A stretch of 64,000 bases of DNA from Methanobacterium sp. Maddingley MBC34 (lineage in GTDB: Archaea; Methanobacteriota; Methanobacteria; Methanobacteriales; Methanobacteriaceae), in the NCBI GenBank assembly GCA_000309865.1, contig AMGN01000004.1:1-64000 (forward strand), given 5' to 3'. Made by a program: the position numbers and the translations under genes. Below, in pieces: positions 11,130 to 26,792 of this stretch (position 1 is its first letter; each line of letters opens with the position of its first letter). The notes beneath the pieces are model-generated. The model saw only the letters and a program-made list of their open reading frames with translations. It was not told the origin of the DNA and did not search any database.

Positions 11130-12104
11130 ATGATACTGGTAACTGGAGGGGCAGGATACATAGGCTCCCATGCAAATAAGGAGCTTAACCTGGCAGGATA
11201 CGAAACTGTGGTACTGGATAACATGAGCTACGGACACCAGGATTTCCTGAAGTGGGGAGTCTTTGAAGAAGTGGATCTAGGAGACACGGAATCAATCCGA
11301 AATGTGTTCAGGAAATATGAGATAGAAGCAGTGATGCATTTTGCAGCATTTACCTATGTAGGGGAGTCAGTGGAAGACCCTCAGAAATACTACCTCAACA
11401 ACCTCCGAAACACCCTAAACCTCTTCCAGGTGATGAATGAGTTTGAAGTGAAGAAGCTGGTTTTCTCATCCACATGTGCCACCTACGGAAACCCCCAGAA
11501 AATCCCTCTAACTGAGGACCATCCTCAAAACCCCATAAACCCCTATGGACAGGGGAAGCTCATGGTGGAAAAGGTTTTAAAGGACTACAGCCGGGCCTAT
11601 GGTCTTCGCTACGTTTCCCTCCGTTACTTCAACGCAGCAGGTGCAGATCCAGATGGAGATGTTGGGGAAAGACACGATCCTGAGACACACTTGATACCAC
11701 TCATACTGGACGCTGCTGCAGGTAAAAGAGAAGATATCAAGATTTTTGGAACCGACTACCCCACACCGGACGGTACCTGCATTAGGGATTATATACACGT
11801 AACTGATCTGGCAGATGCCCATATAAAAGCCCTCAAATACTTAGAAGCTGGGGGCCAGAGTGAAGTTTTCAACCTAGGAAATGGAAACGGATTTTCAGTC
11901 AGGGAAGTTATTGAAGAAGCGAAAAAAGTCACAGGTAACCAAATAAAAGCCACAGAAACTGAAAGAAGACCTGGTGATCCACCCATCCTGGTGGGAAGTT
12001 CAAAGAAGGCAAGGGAAATCCTTAAATGGCAACCAAAATATGATGATTTAACCAAAATCATTACCACTGCATGGGAGTGGCATAAAAAGGATAATAAGAT
12101 GTGA
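11130..12104 (+). CDS. galE: UDP-glucose 4-epimerase GalE
   Basis: A 324-residue extended SDR that interconverts UDP-glucose and UDP-galactose (or their N-acetyl forms). The N-terminal NAD motif is VTGGAGYIGSH, the Ser/Thr of the active site lies in FSSTCATYG, and the catalytic Tyr/Lys pair is YGQGK. The family motif RYFNAAGADPDG, where the Asn contacts UDP, and the C-terminal WQPKYDDL are present. No clear Shine-Dalgarno is seen; a TATA-like CTTTATACA lies near 11069-11077. It faces galU convergently and belongs to a nucleotide-sugar neighbourhood for cell-surface glycans. Confidence 0.95.
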   Translation: MILVTGGAGYIGSHANKELNLAGYETVVLDNMSYGHQDFLKWGVFEEVDLGDTESIRNVFRKYEIEAVMHFAAFTYVGESVEDPQKYYLNNLRNTLNLFQVMNEFEVKKLVFSSTCATYGNPQKIPLTEDHPQNPINPYGQGKLMVEKVLKDYSRAYGLRYVSLRYFNAAGADPDGDVGERHDPETHLIPLILDAAAGKREDIKIFGTDYPTPDGTCIRDYIHVTDLADAHIKALKYLEAGGQSEVFNLGNGNGFSVREVIEEAKKVTGNQIKATETERRPGDPPILVGSSKKAREILKWQPKYDDLTKIITTAWEWHKKDNKM

Positions 12105-12131
12105 ATTTAAGATTCAAAAGAATCTAATTAA

Positions 12132-12159
12132 AAGGATTCCTTTATTTTAAGGATTCCTT
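12132..12159. terminator. Bidirectional hairpin between galE and galU
   Basis: Two copies of AAGGATTCCTT (12132-12142 and 12149-12159) can pair with each other over 10 of 11 positions around a 6-nt loop. T-rich DNA follows on the plus strand and A-rich DNA precedes it. The position between two convergent stops fits a shared terminator. Confidence 0.5.
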
Positions 12160-12170
12160 AAAGATTGTTT

Positions 12171-13016
<846 letters not shown>

Positions 13017-13367
13017 AATATTGCCTCCTCTTAAGTATTTAGATCCTTTCAGCATGCCCCGCATCCAATCTTAAATTCTTTCTGGGACTTGAAATAGATA
13101 ATGATGAATCTTGAATGTTGTTCTAAAACTATTTCATATTTATTCTAAAATAACCTTTTGGTAATTTAACATTTTTTTCTAGGGAAATATCCTGGAAATC
13201 AGTCTTTTTTGGGGGGTTCTGGTGATGATTTTAATGGTAACTTCCATACCTTGGGGGATCTGGAGCCCTGTAATTTTTCTCCTCAAGTTCCCAGAAGACT
13301 ATCTATAGTAATGGTTAATAAGAGAGAGATATATAAAACTTTCCAAGAAGAAATAAACGGTGTATTT
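13017..13367. other. Divergent intergenic region between galU and rmlC
   Basis: About 350 bases. The right end carries the rmlC promoter. The middle contains a G-rich patch (TTTTTTGGGGGGTTC near 13206) and an open frame continuous with rmlC that could give a 208-residue form. That extension lacks family similarity and is judged non-coding. The left end holds the galU ribosome site. No RNA gene was recognised. Confidence 0.5.
13329..13338 (+). promoter_or_regulatory. TATA box of the rmlC-rmlB operon
   Basis: ATATATAAAA after a purine-rich GAGAGAG tract. The expected start of transcription is near 13359, about 9 nt before the chosen rmlC ATG. This supports that start over the longer upstream frame. 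Confidence 0.55.
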
Positions 13368-13835
<468 letters not shown>

Positions 13836-13877
13836 ATATGGGATACATAGCTAAATAAGGATAATTGGTGATTTTAT

Positions 13878-14816
<939 letters not shown>

Positions 14817-14921
14817 TCTGCTTATTTGACCAGATATATTTCATATCCTTTTTTTTATTTTTAAATCTCACTTTTTTAAGTAGAATAAATCTATAATACA
14901 TTAAATTCTTCTAAATAAAAA

Positions 14922-15212
14922 CTAGATTAAATCCTCTAAAATCTTATAAAACTCGTTTTCATCCATATCATATATGAGCAGGGTTTTCTGGCGGCTTTTA
15001 TGTCCAGCGATAATATCAGTGTCATGACCGGTCAAAGTAGAGAATTCTTTCATGAGTTCTTTATTGGCCTTTCCCTTGGTTGGGGGTGATTTGAGTTTCA
15101 CTTCCAGTGTCCTCCTCCACTCATTGTAACCCGCTATCTGGAACTTAGCTGATTTAGGGGATACCTCTATCATTACCATTATTCCCTGGGGAGTGGTTTG
15201 AACTACCTGCAT
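14922..15212 (-). CDS. DUF167 (UPF0235/YggU family) protein
   Basis: A 96-residue protein of a widely conserved but functionally unassigned family. The typical pattern is seen: VSPKSAK near the start, LKSPPTKGKANKELMKEFS in the middle, and DIIAGHKSRQKTLLI near the end. It is a single gene on the minus strand, convergent with rmlB. Confidence 0.85.
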   Translation of the reverse strand: MQVVQTTPQGIMVMIEVSPKSAKFQIAGYNEWRRTLEVKLKSPPTKGKANKELMKEFSTLTGHDTDIIAGHKSRQKTLLIYDMDENEFYKILEDLI

Positions 15213-15391
15213 AATGAAAACATCCTGATTACTTATTAATTTTATTAATTACCTCTTAATTTCTATTTTATCGTAACTTGGAATCTTTATAATACTTGCC
15301 ATTACCTGAAAATACTTTGTAATAATTATATGTTTTTTCTTCTTCATATAAGCTGCTTTTAAACCATTTAAATACTGTTCTAATCATTAAC

Positions 15392-15406
15392 GGTAACCTT
15401 TAAATA
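15392..15406 (+). promoter_or_regulatory. BRE/TATA element for tRNA-Leu
   Basis: GGTAACCTTTAAATA combines a BRE-like purine stretch with a TATA box. It predicts a start near 15428, leaving about a 30-nt 5' leader before the tRNA. Confidence 0.5.
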
Positions 15407-15419
15407 GTGTAAGTGAGAG

Positions 15420-15452
<33 letters not shown>

Positions 15453-15453
15453 C

Positions 15454-15546
<93 letters not shown>

Positions 15547-15579
15547 CTATTAAACTTTTTTTATTCTCTAATTTTATTT

Positions 15580-15990
15580 TCAGACAATTATAGTGACCTT
15601 TAATGTTTTTCCAGAAGCAAGTTCGGCTATTAGATCGCTGTCCAGATCCACAGATGCTTTGTCTGCGTGTATCATCAGGGTTCGACTGCAGGTATAATCA
15701 CTCCTGCGGCACACCATATCGGTAGGATGATCCAGAGTCAGTGATGGATGCCCGTAGCCTGTAATAATGTCTTTTGCATTTTCTGTTTCTAAAATAATTT
15801 GGATTCTTGTCTTTTCATCCTGGATTGCTTCTTTCATTTGGTGGGGCAGGTCATTTAAGGAGACTTTTGATGACACTCCCACAATACAATCTGCGGCCAG
15901 TCCAATTTCGGTATCCTGAGTTACTTCGAATGTGGTTCTGTGTTTGGAGGTTACGTTATGATGTCCTTTGGCTTCGAATGTGTATTCCAT
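15580..15990 (-). CDS. DUF371 family protein
   Basis: A 136-residue archaeal conserved protein of unknown function. Features matching the family are the start EYTFEAKGHHNVTSKHRTTFE, the GLAADCIVGVSS segment and the GYGHPSLTLDHPTDMVCRRS block. The C-terminus is rich in beta-strand residues (KTLKVTIIV). It lies convergent with tRNA-Leu and stands alone. Confidence 0.82.
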   Translation of the reverse strand: MEYTFEAKGHHNVTSKHRTTFEVTQDTEIGLAADCIVGVSSKVSLNDLPHQMKEAIQDEKTRIQIILETENAKDIITGYGHPSLTLDHPTDMVCRRSDYTCSRTLMIHADKASVDLDSDLIAELASGKTLKVTIIV

Positions 15991-16036
15991 CTAATCACCG
16001 TGATGATATATTATGAACGTGTTGATGCATTGAATT

Positions 16037-16158
16037 AGTGCCAATATTCATAATTAGTTTTGAATTTAGTTTTGAGTTAGATTTGTATCCCTTGAATTAG
16101 TTTGAGTTAGATTTATATCCATTAAATTACTTTGAATAGTTTTTGTGCACTCTGAATT
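16037..16158. repeat. Degenerate tandem repeat, 30-31 nt unit, four copies
   Basis: Units start at 16037, 16068, 16099 and 16129. The two best-matching neighbours share AGTTTGAGTTAGATTT followed by TATCC. The 30-bp period is about three helical turns. The array fills most of the 297-nt gap between DUF371 and the MBL gene. The units are contiguous with no spacers, so this is not a CRISPR array. Confidence 0.55.
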
Positions 16159-16287
16159 AGTTCTCAAATTAAGCTGATTTAATCAGGTATTAGTGATTTT
16201 AATATATTCCGAATGATATTGATTAGTGTGTAGGGTTATAGTTAAAAATAAGTTAGAAATCAAAATAAAATATTCCTAGGTGTTTCC

Positions 16288-17109
16288 ATGAAGATCAACT
16301 GTGTAGTAGATAACAGGGCAGGATTCAAATCAGATTTATATGCAGAGCATGGATTTTCCTTACTGGTGGAAGAAAATGATAAAAATCTCATGGTAGATAC
16401 TGGAAAGACACCCACAGTTTTAGAACGTAACATGGATCTAATGGGAATCACATCCGTGGATAGTGTGCTGATCAGTCACGGGCACAATGACCATACAGGG
16501 GGAATCCCGACTATTATGGATAATAAAATCAATTTTAAAGCTAATAAAACTAAGTTTTTCATGCATCCGGAGGCATTACTTCCTAAATTCGCAGTGGAGG
16601 ATGAAAATCAACGTTACATTGGGTTCCCAGAAATTGACACTGAAACTCTTAATCTGGAATGGATCACTGAAAATACTCAAATCAATGATGATATGTGGAT
16701 TTTCAACCAGGTAGAGGATCATTCTGGTTTTGAACCCATACCAGAATACCTGAAGGTTAAAGAAAATGGGGAATGTTTACCTGATGGCTTTAAGGATGAA
16801 TTGAATTTAGTTGTTAAAACTGAAAATGGGCTGGTTGTTATTTCGGGCTGCGCCCACAGAGGCATAGTTAACATCCTCTATTCGGTCCGCGAATATTTTC
16901 AGGATGATATATATGGGGTTATTGGAGGATCGCATCTCATGAACGCACCTCTAGAGAGGATTCTAAAGACAGTGGAATCCTTCAAAAAATTAAACCCTGA
17001 AATCATTGCTCTGGGGCACTGCACAGGGTTTGATGCGTTATGCTTCTTTAAAAGGGAATTTGGGGAGAAATTCATCCCACTGGAGTCTGGTGCAGAAATA
17101 CTGATCTAG
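16288..17109 (+). CDS. MBL-fold hydrolase of the methanopterin-biosynthesis type
   Basis: A 273-residue metallo-beta-lactamase-fold protein with the metal motif ISHGHNDHTGG (about 63-73), the later SGCAHRGIVN and LGHCTG histidines, and an early MVDTGKTP. This arrangement matches MJ0301-type proteins linked to 7,8-dihydropterin-6-methyl-4-(beta-D-ribofuranosyl)aminobenzene 5'-phosphate synthase in methanopterin biosynthesis. Other members of the clade may have different substrates, so the exact reaction is inferred. The DUF123 gene follows after about 60 nt on the same strand. Confidence 0.8.
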   Translation: MKINCVVDNRAGFKSDLYAEHGFSLLVEENDKNLMVDTGKTPTVLERNMDLMGITSVDSVLISHGHNDHTGGIPTIMDNKINFKANKTKFFMHPEALLPKFAVEDENQRYIGFPEIDTETLNLEWITENTQINDDMWIFNQVEDHSGFEPIPEYLKVKENGECLPDGFKDELNLVVKTENGLVVISGCAHRGIVNILYSVREYFQDDIYGVIGGSHLMNAPLERILKTVESFKKLNPEIIALGHCTGFDALCFFKREFGEKFIPLESGAEILI

Positions 17110-17171
17110 AGTAAAAAAATACTGATCTAGGTGCAGAAATCTGTTCTAAATTGTAAGGGTGAGAAGGTTTC

Positions 17172-17621
17172 ATGGTCAGAAAAACTATTTTAAAAGGAAC
17201 ATACTGTCTTTTTATAGATTTAAATAAGAATCAATCCCTGGAAATTGGTAAAAAAGGAGAAATACAGTTTAAAAGGGGTTGTTATGTTTATGTGGGTTCT
17301 GCACTCAACTCCCTGGAGGGGAGGATCAGAAGACACCTTAGGCAAAATAAAAAGATGCACTGGCACGTGGATTACCTCCTGGACAGTCCCAATACCAGGG
17401 TGATAGACGTATTTTACAGTGATGATGGGCTTAAACACGAATGTGAACTGGCAGCCCAGATAGCAATAAAAGGAGAGGGAATACGGGGCTTTGGTTGTTC
17501 GGATTGCAACTGCCCTGCTCACCTATTCTATTTCTCTGATGAGAGCCAGGCTACAATGAATTGTAGGGATGGATTCAAAAAATTAAAATTAGAAGTTAAA
17601 ACTCTTGAAGATCTGGATTGA
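17172..17621 (+). CDS. DUF123 GIY-YIG-like nuclease domain protein
   Basis: A 149-residue protein of the DUF123 group within the GIY-YIG fold. The GIY equivalent is KGTYCLF and the YIG equivalent is GCYVYVGSAL. RIRRHLRQNKKMHWHVDYLL carries the conserved Arg and His residues. A Cys cluster, GFGCSDCNCPAHLFYF, is typical of this subfamily and may bind metal. In some archaea this domain is fused to endonuclease III, so a DNA-repair role is plausible but unproven here. Confidence 0.83.
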   Translation: MVRKTILKGTYCLFIDLNKNQSLEIGKKGEIQFKRGCYVYVGSALNSLEGRIRRHLRQNKKMHWHVDYLLDSPNTRVIDVFYSDDGLKHECELAAQIAIKGEGIRGFGCSDCNCPAHLFYFSDESQATMNCRDGFKKLKLEVKTLEDLD

Positions 17622-17661
17622 TTTATGGAGTAAATGAATGGATTGTTTTATGGTCCTTCGT

Positions 17662-18455
17662 TTATTGAAATCCCCGGAAAAACTCATCAAATTCATCAGC
17701 ACCCATGGGCTCGGGGATAACAAAGTCCTGGTTATTTAAAATGGCTGAAGAAAGCTTCTGGTATTTCTGGGCCTGTTCTGATTCTGGAAACTTTTCCATA
17801 ACTGTCTTGGCATCAATTTCACTTTCTTGAACCAGTTCACTGCGGGGAATCACCCCTATAACCTTACTCCCAATCCGTTGGGCAAATTCTTCCACGATCT
17901 CCAACTCTCGGTTGATACCCCTGCAGTTACAGATAATGCCACCGAGGTTGCTTTTAAGTTTTTTTATACCCTTGGCAATGTTGTTAGCAGCATAGAGTGC
18001 CATGTACTCCCCAGAAGTAACGATGTAAACTTCATCGGCAAAGTTCTCCCTAAGGGGGACTGCGAATCCTCCGCAGACGACATCCCCCAGTACATCGTAG
18101 ATGATAACTTCTGGGTCTCGGCTGAAGACTTCCAGGTTCTCCAGGAGTTTCATAGCCACAATAACTCCCCTCCCTGCACAACCCACACCTGGTTCGGGAC
18201 CTCCACTTTCCACGCACATCACATTACCGTATCCTGGGAAGACCACATCTTCCTCTTTGGCACCTTTTTTCTCTTTTAAGATGTCCAGGATAGTTGGGAT
18301 TCTTCGCCCCACCAGGGTGCGGGTGGTGTCTGCCTTGGGGTCGCAGCCAATAACCAGAACGCTTTTTTCTTCTGAGTAGGATGCAGCCAGGTTGGAGACA
18401 ATGGTTGATTTACCAATACCACCCTTACCATAAATGGCAATGTGCTTGCTCTTAC

Positions 18456-18459
<4 letters not shown>
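17662..18459 (-). CDS. cfbC: Ni-sirohydrochlorin a,c-diamide reductive cyclase ATPase CfbC (NifH-like)
   Basis: A 265-residue NifH-family iron-sulfur ATPase. With CfbD it reduces and cyclises Ni-sirohydrochlorin a,c-diamide in coenzyme F430 synthesis. Walker A is YGKGGIGKST. The two [4Fe-4S] ligand cysteines are in GVGCAGRG and DVVCGGFA. It is the methanogen NifH-like class rather than nitrogenase: no nif genes are nearby and the N-terminus and C-terminus match the CfbC form. The ATG overlaps the stop of the CBS gene by 4 nt (ATGA), so the two are translated together. Confidence 0.9.
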
Positions 18460-18932
<473 letters not shown>

Positions 18933-19404
18933 ATCAACTCCGTTTCCCTGAACTATTCTCAGATTACTATAATAAAATCTATACCTTTAATCTAACACAT
19001 ATCTCCTAATTAGTATAACCTTATAGGGAATAAAATTTTTCTATTTTCACCTAGAGTGTTGGTTATTTTCTAATTTTTTATCAACTCATCCAATATCTTC
19101 TTCTTGTATGTGTATGCCTCGTCACTATTTGTGGACTAACCTTCATCCCTTCTCAATGCTTCCAGGGAAGATTTCAGATATTTATAGTTATAAAAGGATC
19201 TCTACATTATCCTGCGCAATGCTTGCATTTACTTCACTCATTTTGGTGTTGTAAAAACTCATTGTAGTAAATGATTAATCCAGTGATAATTGATGAAATT
19301 TTTGATTTAGTTATCTGAATTTTTTGATAAATGTAGTGCATTAATCCCTAATTCTGAAAATTAAAAGTTAATTTAAAATTAGCAAAAAAATAGTATTTAA
19401 TATC
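18933..19404. other. 472-nt AT-rich intergenic stretch
   Basis: Between the CBS gene and the U32 gene, both on the minus strand. It holds the CBS promoter side on the left and, around 19070-19201, a possible coding remnant that is listed separately. No RNA gene or strong hairpin was recognised. Confidence 0.5.
19070..19201 (-). pseudogene. Possible decayed C-terminal coding fragment
   Basis: One minus-strand frame reads RSFYNYKYLKSSLEALRRDE, then Gly and a TAG, then STNSDEAYTYKKKILDELIK and a final stop. The composition looks like real protein, with amphipathic helices on both sides of one internal stop, and there is no start codon. It may be the tail of a lost gene. I do not recognise the family, and chance cannot be ruled out. 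Confidence 0.22.
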
Positions 19405-20643
19405 CTATTTATTTCTTTTAATTCTTTGGTACACCAGATCCCCTGGTCGAACTTTATCTTCAAGGAGAACTCCCACATTTTCTCCCCCTTCTGATTTTTC
19501 AATGTTTTTACCCATTATCTGTATGGAATCTACTTTCTTAATAACTGAACCAGTGGTGGGGCCCTGTATTATAATTTCATCACTCACCCTCAGCCGATTC
19601 CAGAGCCTTATCTCCGCAGCTTTCACTTTAGAATAGTAATTAACAACTTCCCCTATATCCTTCTTGTAGTGGGTGGCCTGGTTGTAGCTACTGGTCTGGT
19701 GGGGTGTCTGGAAGTAAAATCCCGTGTCAAAACCACGATTGTAAACCTTCCCGAGTTCATCTAACCAGCGGTCCTGAAATTTCCATTCACCGCATTGATA
19801 GGAATCTATTGCTTCCCTGTAAACCTGGGTTACGGTGGCCACGTAATCAGCAGGTCTGGCCCTACCTTCAATCTTAAAGGAAGAAATTCCTGCATCCATA
19901 AGTTGGGGTATATATTCGATCATGCAAAGATCACGGGGACTTAAAATATGGCCTTTGAATCCATTGATTTCATCTAATTTTCCTTCATTTTCTTCCAAAC
20001 CATTCTTCCCTGGTAAACCTATGGATAATGCATCACCATCCTTGGAGAATAACATCCACTCCTTTCTACATGGTTGCAGGCATTCACCGCAGTTGGCATT
20101 CTTCTGGTAAAGATAGGAACTTAAAAAACATCTCCCGGAGATGGCCAGGCACATGGCACCATGGATAAAAACCTCCACTTCAATGGGACTTGCACCCGTC
20201 AGTTTTTTTATCTCGGTTAAGGATAGTTCACGGGAGAGAATCACCCTTTTAACACCCAGTTCATGGAGAAGTTTCAAAGATTCCCCATTGGATATATTGG
20301 CCTGAACACTCAGATGAACATTAACATCAGCATCCTGGGCAATTTTAAGAACTCCTAGGTCTGAGGCGATTACTGCATCAGCCCCTGCATTTTTGATTTC
20401 TGGTAAAATAGTTTTAAGATGTTTTATATCCCTATCTCTCATTACAGTGTTGGTGCAGACATAAAGGCGAGTCCCATAATGATGGCAGCGTTCTACAGCG
20501 TGATTCAGGTTTTCTAAAGTAAAGTTGGCTGTGTGGGCGCGCATGTTGTATCCATCTAAACCAATATAAACTGCATTGGCCCCTTTTTTCAGGGCGGCCT
20601 CCATGGCGGTAAAGTCCCGGGCAGGTGCCATTAATTCTACCAT
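19405..20643 (-). CDS. U32 family peptidase-like protein (TrhP/YegQ-like)
   Basis: A 412-residue U32-family protein. The N-terminal ELMAPARDFTAMEAALKKGANAVY barrel start and the Cys-rich core (GAMCLAISGRCFLSSYLYQK, then NCGECLQPCRKEW) are diagnostic. The cysteines are likely metal or Fe-S ligands. FKIEGRARPADYVATV is another family block. Well-studied relatives hydroxylate tRNA uridine or 23S rRNA rather than cleave protein, so an RNA-modification role is more likely than proteolysis. It is monocistronic, followed on the same strand by low-complexity spacer. Confidence 0.86.
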   Translation of the reverse strand: MVELMAPARDFTAMEAALKKGANAVYIGLDGYNMRAHTANFTLENLNHAVERCHHYGTRLYVCTNTVMRDRDIKHLKTILPEIKNAGADAVIASDLGVLKIAQDADVNVHLSVQANISNGESLKLLHELGVKRVILSRELSLTEIKKLTGASPIEVEVFIHGAMCLAISGRCFLSSYLYQKNANCGECLQPCRKEWMLFSKDGDALSIGLPGKNGLEENEGKLDEINGFKGHILSPRDLCMIEYIPQLMDAGISSFKIEGRARPADYVATVTQVYREAIDSYQCGEWKFQDRWLDELGKVYNRGFDTGFYFQTPHQTSSYNQATHYKKDIGEVVNYYSKVKAAEIRLWNRLRVSDEIIIQGPTTGSVIKKVDSIQIMGKNIEKSEGGENVGVLLEDKVRPGDLVYQRIKRNK

Positions 20644-20862
20644 AAAAAATCACCTACTTGTTAAAAACCAGTTTATTATTGATATTTTAAGATTAAAGTA
20701 AAGAGTTAAAATTTTAATCAGTGAATAATAAATTTGAATTGTTTTACTATTCTATCTTTTCATTGAATTCAATTTATAAAAATATCTAATAAAAATATTT
20801 AATGAAAATCATTTTTTTAAAAAAAAGTCTAAATACCCTGTAAACTTTAACTTCTACAGGAT

Positions 20863-22280
<1,418 letters not shown>

Positions 22281-22334
22281 TATCTTAGGCATAGGTATTT
22301 TTTTAAAAAGAGATGGAAAAATCAATTAATTACA

Positions 22335-23425
<1,091 letters not shown>

Positions 23426-23459
23426 AATATCTCCCGGTTCATTTAACCGGTACTTACGT

Positions 23460-23702
<243 letters not shown>

Positions 23703-23703
23703 T

Positions 23704-23764
<61 letters not shown>

Positions 23765-23810
23765 AAAATATAAAAGTGAGAATGGAAACTAAAATTAGGG
23801 TGAATTATAA

Positions 23811-24287
23811 TTGAAAATAAAAAAGAGATATCATCTGAAAAAAAAGAAATTAAAAGAGTTTCAAGCCAAACTAGGGCCTTATGCATCATTAATACCTTCT
23901 AAATCCAAAGTAGAGATCTTAGAAAGTGATCTGCCTGAATTGATCCTGGTAGATGGTGATCCCCTCATTATAATCCTGGATGGAGAACCATTTCCCACCC
24001 TGAAAGGAGCTCTAAAACACCCAATCAAAAGTCATATGGTGGTGGTGGACATGGGGGCAGTGAAATTCATGGCCAGCGGGGCTGATGTGATGTCTCCGGG
24101 TATTGTTGAGGCCGACCCCCAGATCCAGGAGGGAGATACAGTTATCGTGGTTGATGAAAACCACCGTAAACCCCTGGCCATGGGAACTGCCATCATATCT
24201 GGAGAAGAGATGGTAGATAAAGATAAGGGCAAGGCAGTGAAGACCTTACACTACATTGGGGATAAGATCTGGAATCTTGATGTTTAA
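23811..24287 (+). CDS. PUA-domain RNA-binding protein
   Basis: A 158-residue protein with a C-terminal PUA domain (about 75-150: HMVVVDMGAVKFMASGADVM, then PGIVEADPQIQEGDTV). The N-terminal basic region begins KIKKRYHLKKKKLKEF. It resembles the MCT-1/DENR-associated and archaeosine-transglycosylase-like group of archaeal PUA proteins. The start is TTG with GGGTGA about 8 nt before it. A TATA-like AAATATAAAAG near 23767 serves this strand. It diverges from the LSm-L37e operon. Likely target: tRNA or ribosome. Confidence 0.86.
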   Translation: MKIKKRYHLKKKKLKEFQAKLGPYASLIPSKSKVEILESDLPELILVDGDPLIIILDGEPFPTLKGALKHPIKSHMVVVDMGAVKFMASGADVMSPGIVEADPQIQEGDTVIVVDENHRKPLAMGTAIISGEEMVDKDKGKAVKTLHYIGDKIWNLDV

Positions 24288-24379
24288 GTAGTGGGGGATT
24301 TCCATTATATAGATTTAGCTATTAAAACAACATTAAATTTAGTTTTAGGGAGATTAAATACAATGAATGGAGAAAAACA

Positions 24380-24880
24380 ATGGAAATGTGGTATATATTT
24401 GCAAGTGTGCCTCTTTTAGGCGCGGTTATACATTTTTTCTTAAGTAAAAAGCCTAAATCACTTAACCGGATAAGCGAATTATTGTTATTATGGTATTTAG
24501 GTGTGGGAATTGGTGTTGGGTCCCTTTTTAGTGGTCTGGTACAAGTTTTAAGTCCAGAAATGGTAGCTCAATCAACAGGATGGGCTTATTCTCCATTTTT
24601 GCGTGAGGTAGGATTTGCAAATATTTCATATGGTATTTTAGGTCTTTTGGCAGTGAAATTCAGGAATTTCTGGGCACCGGCCATCATTGCTTATGCAGTA
24701 TTCATGTGGGGTGCAGCTGCAGGTCACATCTATGAAATACAGCAAACAGCAAATCTTTCAGCAGGTAATGCTGGAGCCGTACTTTACCTTGACATTTTAA
24801 TGCCTATATTTCTGATAATATTACTGGCAGTATATCATAAGACTCTAGAAAACAACACAGGCAGTGAATCTGTTAGTTGA
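24380..24880 (+). CDS. Integral membrane protein (DUF6790-like)
   Basis: A 166-residue protein with about four hydrophobic spans (about 3-20, 35-58, 80-115, 132-150). A loop with WAYSPFLREVGFANISYG and the GAAAGHIYEI segment are the most distinctive blocks. It probably belongs to the DUF6790 group of small membrane proteins; function unknown. GGAG seven bases before the ATG gives the start. It stands alone between the PUA and arfB genes. Confidence 0.75.
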   Translation: MEMWYIFASVPLLGAVIHFFLSKKPKSLNRISELLLLWYLGVGIGVGSLFSGLVQVLSPEMVAQSTGWAYSPFLREVGFANISYGILGLLAVKFRNFWAPAIIAYAVFMWGAAAGHIYEIQQTANLSAGNAGAVLYLDILMPIFLIILLAVYHKTLENNTGSESVS

Positions 24881-25022
24881 TGGGGAGATATTATTAAATA
24901 ATGGGATTCAATATTATTTAACACTACTTGATGGGGTTTAATGCTTATTTATTGAATTTAGGGGTGTTTATAATAATATGCAAGTCTTATCATGATCTGA
25001 TTATTAAAAATTGGTGTTTAAT

Positions 25023-25715
25023 ATGGTAGAACTAAGATACTCCTCAGGCAAGCTACTTTCACCTGAGGTTCATAAAGTAGGAATCATGGCCATTGGTTCT
25101 CACCTGGAAAATCATGGTGCCGCACTTCCCATTGACACTGATTCTAAAATCGCATCTCACCTGGCACTTCAAGCATCTATTCGCACTGGGGCTAAATTTT
25201 TAGGCATATTATATGCTGCAACAGAGTATGATTACGTTAAGCATGGTATACATCTGCCTGCAGATGTTCTGGTGGAAAATGAACTTGTTCCCACTTTAAA
25301 AAATGCCAAAAATAATCTAGATCTGGAAGCTGTGGTCCTGGTAAATGGTCATGGTGGGAATGTACCCATCAAAGATTATCTGGATGATATTGAAGGGGAA
25401 CTTGGCCTTGAAATCATTTTCAACAACAAGATTGTGGAAATCGAGGGACCTCATGCAGGTACAGGAGAACTTTCCATGGGGGTGGTTCTGGGAATGGCAG
25501 ATGAATCATCTCTTAATGAACACTGTCAGTTTGATGAGTACCCTGAAGTGGGAATGGTTGGTCTTTTAGAGGCACGCCATCAAAGTAAAGGTATTGATGA
25601 GGGGGCATGTGAAGTTCAAAAGCAGGGTGTTTTTGTGGATCGGGAATTAGGTGAATCCCTTCTTGAAACTGCTGTTTGTGATATTATTAGGGATATTGAG
25701 AGTTTATTGAGTTGA
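25023..25715 (+). CDS. arfB: Creatininase-family deformylase ArfB
   Basis: A 230-residue metal-dependent amidohydrolase. In archaea this member removes formate from 2-amino-5-formylamino-6-ribosylamino-pyrimidinone phosphate, the second step of the archaeal route to riboflavin and F420. Creatininase motifs seen are AIGSHLENHGAALPIDTDS, VNGHGGN and GPHAGTGELSMG. The ATG at 25023 (MVELRY) is preferred over an upstream TTG at 25011, as the protein then starts at the family N-terminus. Confidence 0.85.
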   Translation: MVELRYSSGKLLSPEVHKVGIMAIGSHLENHGAALPIDTDSKIASHLALQASIRTGAKFLGILYAATEYDYVKHGIHLPADVLVENELVPTLKNAKNNLDLEAVVLVNGHGGNVPIKDYLDDIEGELGLEIIFNNKIVEIEGPHAGTGELSMGVVLGMADESSLNEHCQFDEYPEVGMVGLLEARHQSKGIDEGACEVQKQGVFVDRELGESLLETAVCDIIRDIESLLS

Positions 25716-25841
25716 GTTATTTTAGATTATTCTATGAGTATGGCAAAATCAAGGTAAGGATTGATATTCATTAACACAATACATTACTATATTAATGACT
25801 TACTCTAAGTGACAATTGATTGAATTATTAGAGGTGTGAAG

Positions 25842-26657
<816 letters not shown>

Positions 26658-26658
26658 G

Positions 26659-26689
26659 AAAGAGTTTTAATTAATAAAACTCTTTTTTT
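26659..26689 (+). terminator. Intrinsic terminator after the AIM24-like gene
   Basis: AAAGAGTTTTA and TAAAACTCTTT form a perfect 11-bp stem around the loop ATTAA, followed by a T-run. It begins 2 nt after the stop codon. Confidence 0.7.
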
Positions 26690-26792
26690 AAGTTAATATG
26701 GGGTTTTTTTAACAAAAATATAAAAATCTTTTTAATATTTATTTTATCTCGTAAATTTTATCCAAATTAATCAAAGTCAGTCCACCTTTCAA

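Noticed and set aside
13219..13270. GTGATGA near 13220 considered as the C box of a C/D guide RNA
   Set aside because: No D or D' box (CTGA) is at a suitable distance.
13209..13367. N-terminal extension of the rmlC frame
   Set aside because: The TATA box at 13329 lies inside it and the extension has no family similarity.
16037..16158. Repeats considered as a CRISPR array
   Set aside because: Units are contiguous and degenerate with no unique spacers, and no cas genes are in the window.
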